Part shown: piece after piece, positions 1-8,814 of the stretch
How the letters are laid out: every line of letters begins with the position of its first letter
Position numbering within the stretch: position 1 is the first letter of the stretch
Assembly (NCBI GenBank): GCA_016718405.1
Contig: JADKDJ010000006.1
Span: 1 to 64,000, forward strand
DNA: 64,000 nucleotides
From: Candidatus Rhodoferax odensensis
Lineage (GTDB): Bacteria > Pseudomonadota > Gammaproteobacteria > Burkholderiales > Burkholderiaceae_C
Direction: 5' to 3'
The notes under the pieces: generated by a model
Seen by the model: the letters and a program-made list of their open reading frames with translations, nothing else
The model's database searches: none
What the model was told of the DNA's origin: nothing
Program-made: the position numbers and the translations under genes

Positions 1-859
1 CGTGGCGGTCCAGAAAGCCGTCTTTCATGACTTCGGAGACGTGCCTGGTTGGCCCGGCCCGAGTGCAGGGGTCAGCGGCCTGTTTGCTTGCAGCAGCTTG
101 GGAGTAGACCGCTGGGCGACTCCACAAAACCCAGGCGGCGTAAACCTGGTGCCAGCACCTGGAGATTGAGCCAGGTAGATGCCTCCCTCGGGGTTGCGTG
201 CGGTCAGGCCCAGCGGCGGCGGGGTATCAAACCACCCAGGTCGCCATAGGGGCTGTCTTCCAGCAGCGGGCCTCGTGCGGCGGCGCACTTCACCAGGGCA
301 GCGCGGGCGCCTCGCTCATGGTGCGGCCGGTGGGGTTTCGAAAATTGGGCAGCACGTACAGAAAACGGGCACCACTGGCTTTGGATTTCAAGTCGGCGAT
401 GTCCACGCCATCATCGTCGGTGGCGACACTCACGATGTTGGGCTCCATCGGTGTGAAGGCCATTACCGCGCCCAGGTAGGTGGGCGACTCGACAAGCAGC
501 TTGCTGCCGGCATCGATCAACACCTTGGCCACCAGGTCCAGCCCCTGCTGCGAGCCGGTGGTGATCAGCACCTGCGCTGGGTCCACGTTCCAGGGCAACA
601 TGGCGGCTACCTGTTCGCGCAGCGGGCCAAAACCTTCGCTGGCGGCATATTGCAGTGCGGCCTGCGGCTGCTCGCGCAGCACCTTGGCACAGGCATGTTC
701 GAATTCGGCCACCGGAAAGGTCTTGGGTGAGGGCAGGCCGCCGGCAAAGCTGATGATGCCGGGCTTCTCGGTCACCTTGAGGATTTCGCGAATCACCGAG
801 GGGTTCATCTTGGCGGCGCGCGCGGCCAGCACCCAAGGGCTGTTGGTGGGGGTGGTCAT
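1..859 (-). pseudogene. PLP-dependent aminotransferase, 2-aminoadipate type, frameshifted and cut by the window edge
   Basis: Fold-type I aminotransferase of the LysN/2-aminoadipate group, which moves amino groups between an amino acid and a 2-oxoacid. Reading leftward from ATG at 859 it gives the usual N-terminus (FAGGLPSPKTFP, then ITTGSQQGLDLV and NPTGRTMSE). The frame breaks near 310 and stops at 290. Homology resumes in other frames: ARAALVKCA then LLEDSPYGDL, then WFDTPPPLGLTARNPEG, then VSEVMKDGFLDRH at the very edge. At least three indels are needed; the residues around them stay conserved. The PLP-lysine segment lies in the damaged stretch. Its ATG overlaps the stop of the DMT exporter (ATGA), so the two were probably one transcript. 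Sequencing error or recent decay cannot be told apart here. Confidence 0.75.
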
Positions 860-1782
860 GGGGGTCCTTTGTGGTGAGGGGGTTGAGGGGTGGCGCGAAT
901 CGGCATTCTTCGGCCAACAAAAACGACGGCGATGACCAACAGGCCAAAGCCCAGCGTGAGGGCGTCCAGTGCCTCGCCCAGCAAGGGCACGGCAAACAGC
1001 ATACCGAGAAACGGCTGAATCAGTTGCACCTGGCTGACGCACCGTGCCGCCCAGCGCCAAAGCCGCGGTACCGGGCAAAGCCCAGCCACATCAAGAACCA
1101 CGGCGACGGTAGGCGAAGGGCCGCCCACGTCATTTTCACGGCCGTCTGTGGCCACTGCGCAATGGCCAGCGGCTGGCTGATCGGCAAGGCAGCACCAGCG
1201 CCAGCAGATCACGTGTTCCGGGCGCATGCGTTGTGACAGTTGGGCGCCGTAGCCATACCCCACCGCTGCGCAGGCCATTGCCAGCAGCAGCAAGGCGTCG
1301 GCGGGCGCCAGGCTCAGCCCGGACTGGCCCGAGCGCAGTAGGGCAAATACCACCACCAGCGCGGTGCCCATTGCGGCGCACAGCCAAAAGCCCAGGGAGG
1401 GGCGTTGCCGGTGCAGCCAGGCGCCCACCGCCGCCGTGGCCAACGGCAACACGCCGACGATCACGCTGGCGTGCACCGCCTCCACATGGCGCATCGCCAC
1501 CGAGGTGCACAGCGGAAAACCAAACACCACCCCCAGCGCCACCACGCCGAGAGGCAGCCAGTCTGTGCGGCGCGGCCAGGGCGCACGGCTGACCAACAGA
1601 AAACCGATCGACAGCACGGCGGCCACCACCGCGCGGCCCAGCGCGATGAACACGCCCGAGAGCTGCGGTAACTCTGGCGTGCCGACTGCAAGGCGCGTCA
1701 TGGGCAGCGTCAGGGCGAAGATGGCCACGCCAAGCAGGCCCAGCCAGAGGCCCTTGCGGAGGTCGTGCGTGGTGGTGTGCAT
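856..1782 (-). pseudogene. DMT-superfamily (EamA) exporter with internal indels
   Basis: Inner-membrane transporter of the drug/metabolite superfamily with two EamA repeats of about five helices each; such proteins commonly export amino acids or other small metabolites. ATG at 1782 is preferred over a TTG two codons upstream. The first ~200 residues and the last ~55 (VSQVQLIQPFLGMLFAVPLL onward) are normal. The part encoded by about 1040-1210 is scrambled into a polar, non-membrane sequence. Reading that stretch in the other two frames restores segments such as LAIAQWPQTAVKMTW. Several indels that roughly cancel are needed, so the long open frame is misleading. It overlaps the aminotransferase start by four bases, and a LysE exporter follows upstream on the same strand. 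Confidence 0.7.
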
Positions 1783-1800
1783 GGTCAAGGTCGCGCTGGC

Positions 1801-2412
1801 TTAGAACGAGGCCATCCAGGCGGCCGTCACCACCAGCACGGCGGCCATGAAGCGGTTGAACCAGCGCAAGCGCAGGCCCGAGTTATCGGGGCCGCTGAGC
1901 CACTGGCGTAGCAATGAGCCGATCAAGGCATAGGCCAGGTTGCTGACCAGGCCGAAGGCCAGCATTAGCGGCAGGATCACGGCAAAGCGCGCCGTGGCGT
2001 CGGTGTGGCCGGCCAGCCAGCCGGCCACGATGGTCAGCGCCAGCATCCAGGCCTTGATGTTGAGGAACTGCAGCATCACACCCTGCCAGAACGTGACCGT
2101 CAATTGGGCGGCGTCGGTTTGTGTCAGTTGGGTTGTGCGTGCCAGCTCGACCGCCAACCACACGAGGTAGGCGACGCCGACCGCCTGGATGCCGATGCGC
2201 AGCGGCGGCAGCGCCACCACCATCGCGCCGACACCGCCAGCGCACAGGCTGAGCAGCAGACCCCAGCCCACCGGCACCGCCAGCACAAAACGCAGCGAAC
2301 GCTTGAACCCGAAGTTGGCAGCCAGCGCGGTCGACAGCGTGGTGTTGGGCCCTGGCGTGAAGCTGGCAGCCGTGGCCAACAACAGCAGGGCGCTGAGCTC
2401 GGAGCTGTTCAT
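1801..2412 (-). CDS. LysE/RhtB-family amino-acid exporter
   Basis: Intact 203-residue inner-membrane protein of the LysE/RhtB family, whose members export basic or neutral amino acids. It has about six hydrophobic helices and the family signature near the N-terminus (FTPGPNTTLS, residues ~19-28), and the length is normal. ATG at 2412 (MNSSELSALLLLA) is preferred; an in-frame TTG nine codons upstream would add a polar tail. The neighbouring LysR gene is of the ArgP/LysG type, which is known to control LysE/ArgO exporters in other bacteria, so a regulator-target link is plausible. The substrate cannot be read from the sequence. Confidence 0.85.
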   Translation of the reverse strand: MNSSELSALLLLATAASFTPGPNTTLSTALAANFGFKRSLRFVLAVPVGWGLLLSLCAGGVGAMVVALPPLRIGIQAVGVAYLVWLAVELARTTQLTQTDAAQLTVTFWQGVMLQFLNIKAWMLALTIVAGWLAGHTDATARFAVILPLMLAFGLVSNLAYALIGSLLRQWLSGPDNSGLRLRWFNRFMAAVLVVTAAWMASF

Positions 2413-2702
2413 GGGCGGGTGGCTTGCCAGTTCATGCAACAGACTTTATAGTCTGGGGACAGCACACAAGCAGTACAGTTTGCCGAACAAATTGCCAATC
2501 TGTATTGCTTGCGATAGCCACACAGACGCGTTTGCGGCGATCCGAACGGGTCTTGCGAGGCAACGCGAAGGGGTCAGCGCGCGGCCCGGGGGGGCGCCCA
2601 CCATGCTGCCGAGCCTCGGCTCCCAATGCGCTCGCGCGACTGACAACGCCCGCCAACCGCTGAGCACCCAATCGTTGGGCCGCTTCGCGCACGTGTGATC
2701 GC
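2413..2702. other. Divergent intergenic region between lysE-type exporter and mocR
   Basis: About 290 bases separate the exporter start from the first recognisable MocR codons. It must hold the promoters for both directions and probably the true MocR start. I see no clear sigma-70 pair. A stretch around 2660-2700 reads STQSLGRFAHV in a frame shifted from the MocR frame. It may be the regulator's N-terminal helix separated by another indel. Otherwise nothing recognisable. Confidence 0.4.
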
Positions 2703-4041
2703 TTGCTGGCACCTGGCGCGCGACTACCCTCGGTGCGCCTGTGCGCGCAGCAGCAAAGTGTCAGCCCGTCCACGGTGGTGGCGGCCTACGACCAGTTGTT
2801 GGCACAGGGCTTGGTTGAGGCGCGGCCACATCGCGGTTTTTTTGTAAGAAAAGTGGCTACAGAACAGGATGGGTTTGCAAAGTTTGCTATAAAAAAAAGC
2901 AGCAAAAAGCGAAGTCATGCAACCCGCGCCGGTCAACGCCACGGCGCTGATTCGCGGCATGTTTCACAGCAGCAGCGGCAAGCCGCAACCGGGCATGGTG
3001 TGTTTCCACCGGATTGGCTGCAAACTGACTTTGTCCACGGCGGTGCGCAAGGTCACCAGCACGCAGGCGTTGCGCGACTTCTCGCTGCAGTATGGCGAGC
3101 CCGCAGGCGATGCGGGCCTGCGCCAGTCGCTGTCGCAAAGGCTGGCCGGCATCAACGTGCAGGCCAGCCCCGACCAGATCATCACCACCGTCGGCGCCAC
3201 GCATGCGCTGGACATCGTCAGCCGCACCTTGTTGCGCGCCGGTGACTGCGTGATGGTGGAGGAGCCCGGCTGGGCGATCGAGTTTGCGCGCCTGGAGGCG
3301 CTGGGCATGCGCATCCTGCCGGTGCCGCGTGGCGAGCAGGGGCCCGACCTGGAGGTGATGGTGCGCTACTGCGAGTCGCACAGCCCGAAGCTGTTTGTCA
3401 GCGTCAGCGTGTTCCACAATCCCACCGGTTACTGCCTGAGTCCGGGCAGCGCGCACCGTGTGTTGCAACTGGCCAACGCGTACAACTTTCATATCGTCGA
3501 AGACGACACCTACAGCCACATCGCGCCCGAACATGCCACGCGCCTGTGTGCGCTGGACGGCTTGCAGCGCACCATTTACGTCAGTGGTTTCTCCAAGATC
3601 CTGGCGCCCAACTGGCGGGTCGGCTACCTGGCCGCGCCGTCAGCGCTGGTGGAGCGCCTGCTGGACACGAAGTTGTTGGCAACCCTGACCACGCCGGCGT
3701 TACTGGAGAAGGCCATGGCCTGGTGCATCGACCAGGGCCAGTTGCGCCGCCACGCGCAGCGCATCCGCACCCAGCTTGACCTGGCGCGTGCGCGCAGCGT
3801 CAAGCTGGCCCTGGCTGCGGGCTGCCGCTTCGCCACGCCCCCGGCCGGGCTATTTGGCTGGGTCGATACCGGTGTGGACACCGACGCGCTGTCTCAGCGC
3901 ATGCTCGATGAGGGCTACCTGCTGGCACCCGGCGGCCTGTTCCATGCCCGTCGCCAACCCAGCACCCTGATGCGCATCAACTTCGCACCACGCAGGAGGC
4001 GCAGTTCTGGAAGACCTTTGCGCGGATCTGGGGGAGTTTGA
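2703..4041 (+). pseudogene. MocR-type regulator: GntR winged helix fused to aminotransferase fold, frameshifted
   Basis: MocR/PdxR-type transcription factor. The N-terminal GntR wHTH is visible (APGARLPSVR, VSPSTVVAAYDQL, GLVEARPHRGFFV), followed by a class I aminotransferase domain (YGEPAGDAGLRQSL, TTVGATHALDIVSRTLL, HNPTGYCLSP, SGFSKILAPNWRVGYLA). SGFSK carries the PLP lysine. Four frame breaks are needed: at A8 near 2891-2898, near 2998 (a G lost after PGM), near 3040, and near 3985 where MRINFA should continue TTQEAQFWKTFARIW. The start is unknown; 2703 is only where homology begins in frame, and the true N-terminus should lie about 20 codons upstream. Such regulators usually control a neighbouring divergent gene, here the LysE exporter. 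Confidence 0.75.
2884..2903. repeat. Short AT-rich palindromic repeat, copy 1 (TTGCTAT..AGCAGC type)
   Basis: A small imperfect palindrome with an A8 core inside the linker of the MocR regulator, between its winged helix and aminotransferase domain. It resembles sequences at 52062-52090 and 59456-59476. All three have a GCTA-type arm, an A/T core and the complementary arm. The A8 run is also where the MocR frame breaks. It is AT-rich against a GC-rich background. Confidence 0.4.
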
Positions 4042-4120
4042 CCGGCGGGCGTGATCGGACCGGAAGCCAGCCCCTTCAGGCACCTCGCTGCGTCACGCCG
4101 CTTCGGCGATCAACTCGCGC

Positions 4121-5087
4121 TCAGGCGGCTTGTGGCGCCGCTTGCGGCGCGCGCCCCGCGCCGGCGGGCGCGCGTGGTCCGCTCAACGACGCGGCGGCAG
4201 TTGAAATGAGGGCCTTCGTGAGTGCGTCCAGCACCGCCGAGTCCAAATTCCAGCAATGCCAGTACAAATCAATCGCCAGCGGCAGCTCCGGCATGAGGTT
4301 GACCAGCTCGCCACGCCGCAATTTGTCGCGCACTTGCAGTTCAGGCAACCAGCTCACCCCCCAGCGCGCCTCGACCGCGCGCAGCTGTCCCTGGGTGCTG
4401 GGGACATGGAACTGGCGCAGTTTGACCTTGTTGAGACCAAAGGCGCGGCCGACGAAGTCACACTGGGAGTCGTCCTTGCGGTTGAACGCGATGAACGGTA
4501 ATCGACGGAAGTTGTAGGCGCTGAGCCCTTCCGGGCAGCGCGCGGCAGCAAATTCTGGGTGCGCGACCGCCACGTACTGCATGCTCCCTAAAGGCAATAC
4601 CTTGCAGCCACGCAGGGCGTGCTCGAGTGTGGTGATGCAGCCCAGCACCTGGCCTTCGCGTAGCCAGCCTTGGGTGAAATCCTGATCATCGACGATGACC
4701 TCGATCGCCAAACCCTGGCGCGCCAGCTGGTCCAGCGCAGGCAAGGCCCATGTGCCGATGCTGTCGGCATTGACCGCGATGGCGATTTGTTCCTGGTCGA
4801 TACCCAGGCTGGAGCCGCCCGGCGCCAACTCCCTTGAGTTCGCGCTCCAGGTCGGCGCGCAGCAAGCGCATCTGCAGGGCGTGTTTGAGCAGCATTTGGC
4901 CGGCGGGGGTGACCTTGATCGGTCGGCTGCGCACGATCAGTACCGTGCCAGTCTGCATTTCGAGCGAGCGCAGGCGTTGCGACACGGCGGACTGGGTAAT
5001 CGACAAGCGCGTCGCCGCGCGTTCAAAGCCACCCTCCTCGACGATCGCGGCCAGGCACTCAAGGGCGTCCAGATCAAGGCTACACAT
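4121..5087 (-). pseudogene. argP: LysR-family regulator, ArgP (IciA) type, one frameshift
   Basis: LysR-type transcription factor of the ArgP/LysG subgroup, which senses lysine or arginine and activates exporters such as ArgO/LysE. ATG at 5087 starts MCSLDLDALECLAAIVEEGGF, the typical HTH (ITQSAVSQRLRSLE). The effector domain (IAIAVNADSIGTWALPAL through WGVSWLPELQV) is in another frame. One base explains it: near 4836, on the coding strand, the codons for ELKELAPGG contain a run of three Gs where two would keep the frame. Apart from this the gene looks complete at about 320 residues. It ends in an Ala/Pro-rich tail. The Lrp-type gene begins just upstream on the same strand. A sequencing error is the simplest reading. 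Confidence 0.8.
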
Positions 5088-5094
5088 GGCTTCC

Positions 5095-5583
5095 TTAGTT
5101 GGCAATGGCTTTGCGGATTGGCAAGCCGGCAAAGGGTTTGATGGTCTTGAGCACAAAGGTTGAGCGCATCTCACGCACGCCAGGCAAAGCGCCAGCGACG
5201 CGTGAGATGAAGTCGGCATAGCTTTCCATGTCGCGCGAAACTACCCTGAGCAGGTAGTCTCCGGCGCCAGACACCATCTGGCAGGACACCACATCGTCGA
5301 TGGCGCCCACCGCCGCCTCGAAAAGCTGATTGCTGCGCTCGTCGTGCGCATGCACGTTGACCATCAGGAACGATTCGATGCCGAAACCCAGCTCCTTCGG
5401 ATCGATTTGCGCGTGGTAGCCCTGAATGAGGCCCGACTCTTCGAGCTTCTTCACCCGCCGCCAGGTTGGCGTGACCGACAGGTTCAGTTTCGCGGCCAAG
5501 TCGGCACTGGACAGGCGCGCGTCGCGCTGCAAGAGTTCCAGGATAACCATCTCGACTTCTGTCAGACCGGGGGCACAACTCAT
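5095..5583 (-). CDS. Lrp/AsnC-family transcriptional regulator
   Basis: 162-residue DNA-binding protein of the leucine-responsive family, which typically senses an amino acid and controls its metabolism or export. The N-terminal HTH spans about residues 8-50 (LLQRDARLSSADLAAKLNLSVTPTWRRVKKLE). The C-terminal RAM effector domain follows (residues ~70-150, with VSGAGDYLLRVVSRDMESY). ATG at 5583 gives the standard length; the frame is open further upstream but that part has no family similarity. It stops 7 bases before the ArgP start on the same strand. Two amino-acid-sensing regulators beside two exporters and two aminotransferases suggest a local amino-acid homeostasis module. The effector is unknown. 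Confidence 0.88.
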   Translation of the reverse strand: MSCAPGLTEVEMVILELLQRDARLSSADLAAKLNLSVTPTWRRVKKLEESGLIQGYHAQIDPKELGFGIESFLMVNVHAHDERSNQLFEAAVGAIDDVVSCQMVSGAGDYLLRVVSRDMESYADFISRVAGALPGVREMRSTFVLKTIKPFAGLPIRKAIAN

Positions 5584-5859
5584 CGAAAGCAACTCCTTGA
5601 CGCAACAACTCCCAGAGCGATTAGAGCATGTGAAAAACGAAAAGGTTTTGCTAAAGACCGGCCATTGGACCCGCAAATAGCAAAACCCTTGCACTTCGAC
5701 ATGATCAGAATTCGAGTCCGCGGCAGAGTTGGCTTGACTGATGCCGAACTCTGGCGTTGCCGGTGGCGGCGTCACGATCGGCGCATCCGCGGTGAGCCGT
5801 TCACCATTGCTTTTCGCGCCACGTCAACAGCGAGTTTTCTTGAAGAAGAGGGTGCGACC
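5584..5859. other. Intergenic region upstream of lrp-type gene and small unknown gene
   Basis: Roughly 275 bases between divergent genes. They must carry the promoter of the Lrp-type gene (reading left) and of the small gene at 5860 (reading right). Compared with its neighbours it is locally AT-rich around 5620-5690. I found no convincing promoter hexamers, hairpin or gene. Confidence 0.4.
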
Positions 5860-6129
5860 ATGCCAGAGAAGCGACCGAACTGGAGCCGCCTCAGCCAAAG
5901 TGAAATCGAGCGCCAGCGCGCCGTGGTGGGAGCCAAGCTGCGCTCGCTGCGCGCCGCGTTGCGAAGTCGGGAGCGCAATTTGGCACCCGGTGCAGTCGAG
6001 GCGGCCGTCATCCGCCAACTTCGACTGCAGATCGCCGGGTTGGAGTCTACCGATGCATCCTTGCGGTATCGGGTCTCGTCGGCGCGACATGCGGCCATCA
6101 CCCAGTCGCGTCGGACGCGTGGTTGGTGA
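5860..6129 (+). CDS. Small basic protein of unknown function
   Basis: 89-residue reading frame from ATG 5860 (MPEKRPNWSRLSQSEIERQR) with a purine-rich GAAGAGGG-like ribosome site just upstream. It is rich in Arg, Ser and Ala and is predicted helical. A heptad-like middle (RSLRAALRSRERNLAPGAVEAAVIRQLRLQIAGLE) could form a coiled coil. I do not recognise a family, signal peptide or membrane segment. The same frame extends upstream, but that part crosses the lrp promoter region and looks non-coding. It could be a chance frame, but the composition and ribosome site make a real gene more likely than not. Confidence 0.5.
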   Translation: MPEKRPNWSRLSQSEIERQRAVVGAKLRSLRAALRSRERNLAPGAVEAAVIRQLRLQIAGLESTDASLRYRVSSARHAAITQSRRTRGW

Positions 6130-6219
6130 CTTCCCCCGCGGACTGACCGCTTAGACGCTGGGTTGGTTTGGAGTGCCGATTTGCCGGCAATTGGCAACCG
6201 ACGGCAGGCGTCGGTGGAC

Positions 6220-6243
6220 TGTCAATTGACAAAATGCTGTCAA
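6220..6243. promoter_or_regulatory. Perfect 12-bp palindrome plus half-site upstream of the AAA ATPase gene
   Basis: TGTCAATTGACA at 6220-6231 is a perfect palindrome. The half-site TGTCAA recurs at 6238-6243, immediately before the ATPase start. The TTGACA inside it could also act as a -35 box. The arrangement suits a dimeric repressor covering the promoter. The binding protein is unknown. Confidence 0.4.
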
Positions 6244-6244
6244 A

Positions 6245-7380
6245 ATGTGTCGGATGAGCACCCCAACCGATCCCTGGCACTTCCCCCGTCCCGAGCTGGC
6301 GCAAGCCTACCTTCAGGGTTTTGACTTGGGGCTGACCTCGGCGCGCGGCCTGTTTGCGCGCCGGCGCATGGGCAAGAGCGAGTTTCTCAAGCACGACTTG
6401 TTGCCCGCCGCACGCAAGGCCGGCTACCTGGCGGCCTACACCAACCTGTGGGACGACACCGAGCATCCGGGCCAGGCGCTGGCCACGGCGATTCTGCTGG
6501 CGGTCCAGCCCAAGGGCCTGGGCCGCTTCTGGGAGGAACTCAACACCCCCATCGGTAAGCTCAAGGGCGGCGCCAAGCTGCCGCTGGGGTTCGACGCCTC
6601 GATGGAGCTCGATCTGGCAGCCAAGGAGAAGGCCGCGGTGCCCGCGATCCAGGCCGCGCTGCAAGCCGCCGACAAGGCCAACAAGCGCTTGCTGTTGGTG
6701 ATCGACGAGGCGCAGGTGCTGGCCGCGCCGCAGCACAAGGCGGTGGCGCATTCGCTGCGCGCAGGGCTGGATATTCGCAAGCCAGCCATCAAGGTGTTGT
6801 TCGCCGGCTCGTCTGAGGCAGCGCTGCGCGAGATGTTCTCGCGCTCGGCCGCGCCCTTCTACAACTGGGCGCCACTGGAGCCTTTTCCCTTGCTGGGACG
6901 TGAGTTCGTGGAGGCCACCGTCCGGCAACCTGGCCAGCGTTGCCAAGCAGCCGCTGAAGCTGGACGATGCGCTGAAGGCCTTTGCCGCGTTGAAGGAGAC
7001 GCCCGAGTTTTTTTCGTTGGTACATCGAGCGCTACCTGATGTACCAGCAGCAGGGGCCCGAGCAGGCGCTGCTGTATACCCAGGCCCGCTTGCACGACGC
7101 CAGCAGCTACCTGCGGGTGTGGAAGGAACTCAACCGCGCCGACCGCGCCGTGTTGCTGTTGGCAGCCGGTGGCGTGCAGGATCTCTATGGGGCGGCGGCG
7201 CAGAAGCAACTGCAGGCGCTTTTGGGCACTGCGGATGACAATGCCAGCGTGCCGCGCACCTCGATCCGTCGCCTGACCGGCCCTAGGCTGCAACTGATGG
7301 CGCGCGTGGACCACGGCGCCTACCGGTTTGAAGACCCCGAGTTCCAGAGCTGGGTGGCGGCGCGGCGCACGATTGACTGA
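6245..7380 (+). pseudogene. AAA-type ATP-binding protein, two homopolymer frameshifts
   Basis: Predicted P-loop ATPase of about 378 residues, of the kind annotated only as ATP-binding protein. The Walker A-like segment is FARRRMGKSEFLKHDL (residues ~38-53), Walker B is LLLVIDEAQVL, and a sensor-like KVLFAGSSE follows. The frame breaks near 6922 (an extra C; VGNLASVAKQPLKLDDALKA continues) and again at a T7 run at 7008-7014 where T6 would restore PEFFRWYIERYLMYQQQ. The C-terminal helical part is then intact to 7380. Either ATG 6245 or ATG 6254 could be the start. No partner gene is obvious; the function is unknown. Both breaks sit on runs, so error or slippage is more likely than old decay. 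Confidence 0.7.
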
Positions 7381-7478
7381 AAGCCTGAGACCTTGCGGGA
7401 CAGACCGCAGACTGCGAAGCAGGCCAGCTCTGTCCTCAACTGATCGCCGGACGTGGCTGTCGGACTACACCGGCTTGC

Positions 7479-8738
7479 CTACACGACCAGCAAGCCGCGC
7501 GTCGCCTGTGCAGGCGCACCACCGAGCGTGCGCAGCAGGACCCGATTGGTCTCGCCCACCGACAGGCCGTGTGCCTCGCACAAGCTCAGGATTGCTTGTG
7601 TGTTGGAGGACTCAAGCGCGATAGCTATCTCTAGATACGGGGCGTACGGCCCGGCGCGGTGTAGCAATGCTTGCTTGATCCGCCCTGACACGGGAATGCG
7701 TTGCAAGGCGGTGGCCATCGGCTCGCCCATGACCAGGTCGATCTGAGACAGCACGCCGCACAGGTAGAGCTCGCGGCGCAATTCGTCGCCCTCGCCCGCG
7801 TCCAGCAGCTGTGCCATTACTTTGGCGCGCACCGCCATGGCGGTGCGAATCGGTTGCAGGTCGACATCGCTCACAGCATGGGGCAGCTGCTGCAGCAGCC
7901 AGTCCTTGAGCCGCGCGTGACCGAGCACCATCAGGCCATGGCGTACCGACTCGATCTCGGTGCGCAGGCCCAGTGCGGCCGAGTTGGTGTAGCGCAAGAG
8001 GCGGTAGGCCAGCAGCGCATCGCTGACCAGGGTATGCTCGATCGTCTCGATCGTCTCGGTCGTATCGTCGGCCTCAAGCGCCTCGATCAGGCCAATGATG
8101 GTCTGCTGGTCCGCTTGCATGGGTTGGTGTCGATAGCCATGCAACACATCCTCTACCGGCCAGCCGGCAACACCCCACGCGCTTTGTTGATCCAGGCAGT
8201 GATCTACCAGTGCCCGGCTCGCAACCGATTCATAGATTTGACCGGCCCGCACCGGACTGCGAAGCCGCGAGTCTTGTGCCTGGGGCCGACGATCCAAGTC
8301 CCTCGATGAGCGCAACGCGTTCAGCGCTTCTTCGGCCGTCAGGCTCACCATCGTGCGTTCGAAGCATGGCGCCAGCGCTTTGCTGGGCCGTTGTCCCGGT
8401 TCACCGCGCCACACCAGATGCAGACCGCGCTGGTGCGCGCGGTGTACGCGTTGGCTGGTTTGCGCGTCGTGCAGCCAGGCCTGGTTGACTTCGATGCGCG
8501 GCGCGTCGGCAGGCGCTCGATCGAGCAGCTCGCTCAACAGAATCGGCGACAGTGGGCTCAGCAGTAGGCTTGGTGCCTGGCCTGACCATCGCGCGGCAAG
8601 ACCGGCAAGCAGGTGCGGCACGTCGATGTCTTGGGAGCCGCGCGTGCCGACAAAGAGCTGAACCGCGCAAAGCTCACGAGACTCGTTCCAGACCAGCTGG
8701 TAACCCAGCGTCACTTGGTCAAGGATCGAGTTCGACAT
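7479..8738 (-). CDS. HDOD-domain signalling protein (YuxH-like, EAL-derived N-terminus)
   Basis: 419-residue cytoplasmic protein. The C-terminal half (about 200-400) has an HDOD domain, a relative of HD hydrolases used as a signalling scaffold: LLAYRLLRYTNSAALG, then HGLMVLGHARLKDWLL. The N-terminal half aligns in style with degenerate EAL domains of YuxH-type proteins and lacks an EAL catalytic motif. Start ATG 8738 follows a TTG three codons upstream. It lies just downstream of flgL on the same strand, so it may be read with the flagellar operon and link c-di-GMP or chemotaxis signals to motility. That link is inference. A short TTETIETIEHT stretch marks a codon-level repeat. Confidence 0.75.
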   Translation of the reverse strand: MSNSILDQVTLGYQLVWNESRELCAVQLFVGTRGSQDIDVPHLLAGLAARWSGQAPSLLLSPLSPILLSELLDRAPADAPRIEVNQAWLHDAQTSQRVHRAHQRGLHLVWRGEPGQRPSKALAPCFERTMVSLTAEEALNALRSSRDLDRRPQAQDSRLRSPVRAGQIYESVASRALVDHCLDQQSAWGVAGWPVEDVLHGYRHQPMQADQQTIIGLIEALEADDTTETIETIEHTLVSDALLAYRLLRYTNSAALGLRTEIESVRHGLMVLGHARLKDWLLQQLPHAVSDVDLQPIRTAMAVRAKVMAQLLDAGEGDELRRELYLCGVLSQIDLVMGEPMATALQRIPVSGRIKQALLHRAGPYAPYLEIAIALESSNTQAILSLCEAHGLSVGETNRVLLRTLGGAPAQATRGLLVV

Positions 8739-8814
8739 GGTGCTCAAGGGTGTCTGGTGAATGGAGAACCCGGAGGAAACCGCGGCGCAATCGCTGGACG
8801 GACCTGCAACGTTG

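Noticed and set aside
5344..5859. Longer version of the 5860 small gene with an upstream start
   Set aside because: The extension overlaps the lrp gene on the other strand and its promoter region, and it has no ribosome site.
8030..8062. Short direct repeat in the HDOD gene (TTETIETIEHT)
   Set aside because: Only two to three codon-multiple units, in frame, too short for a phase-variation tract.
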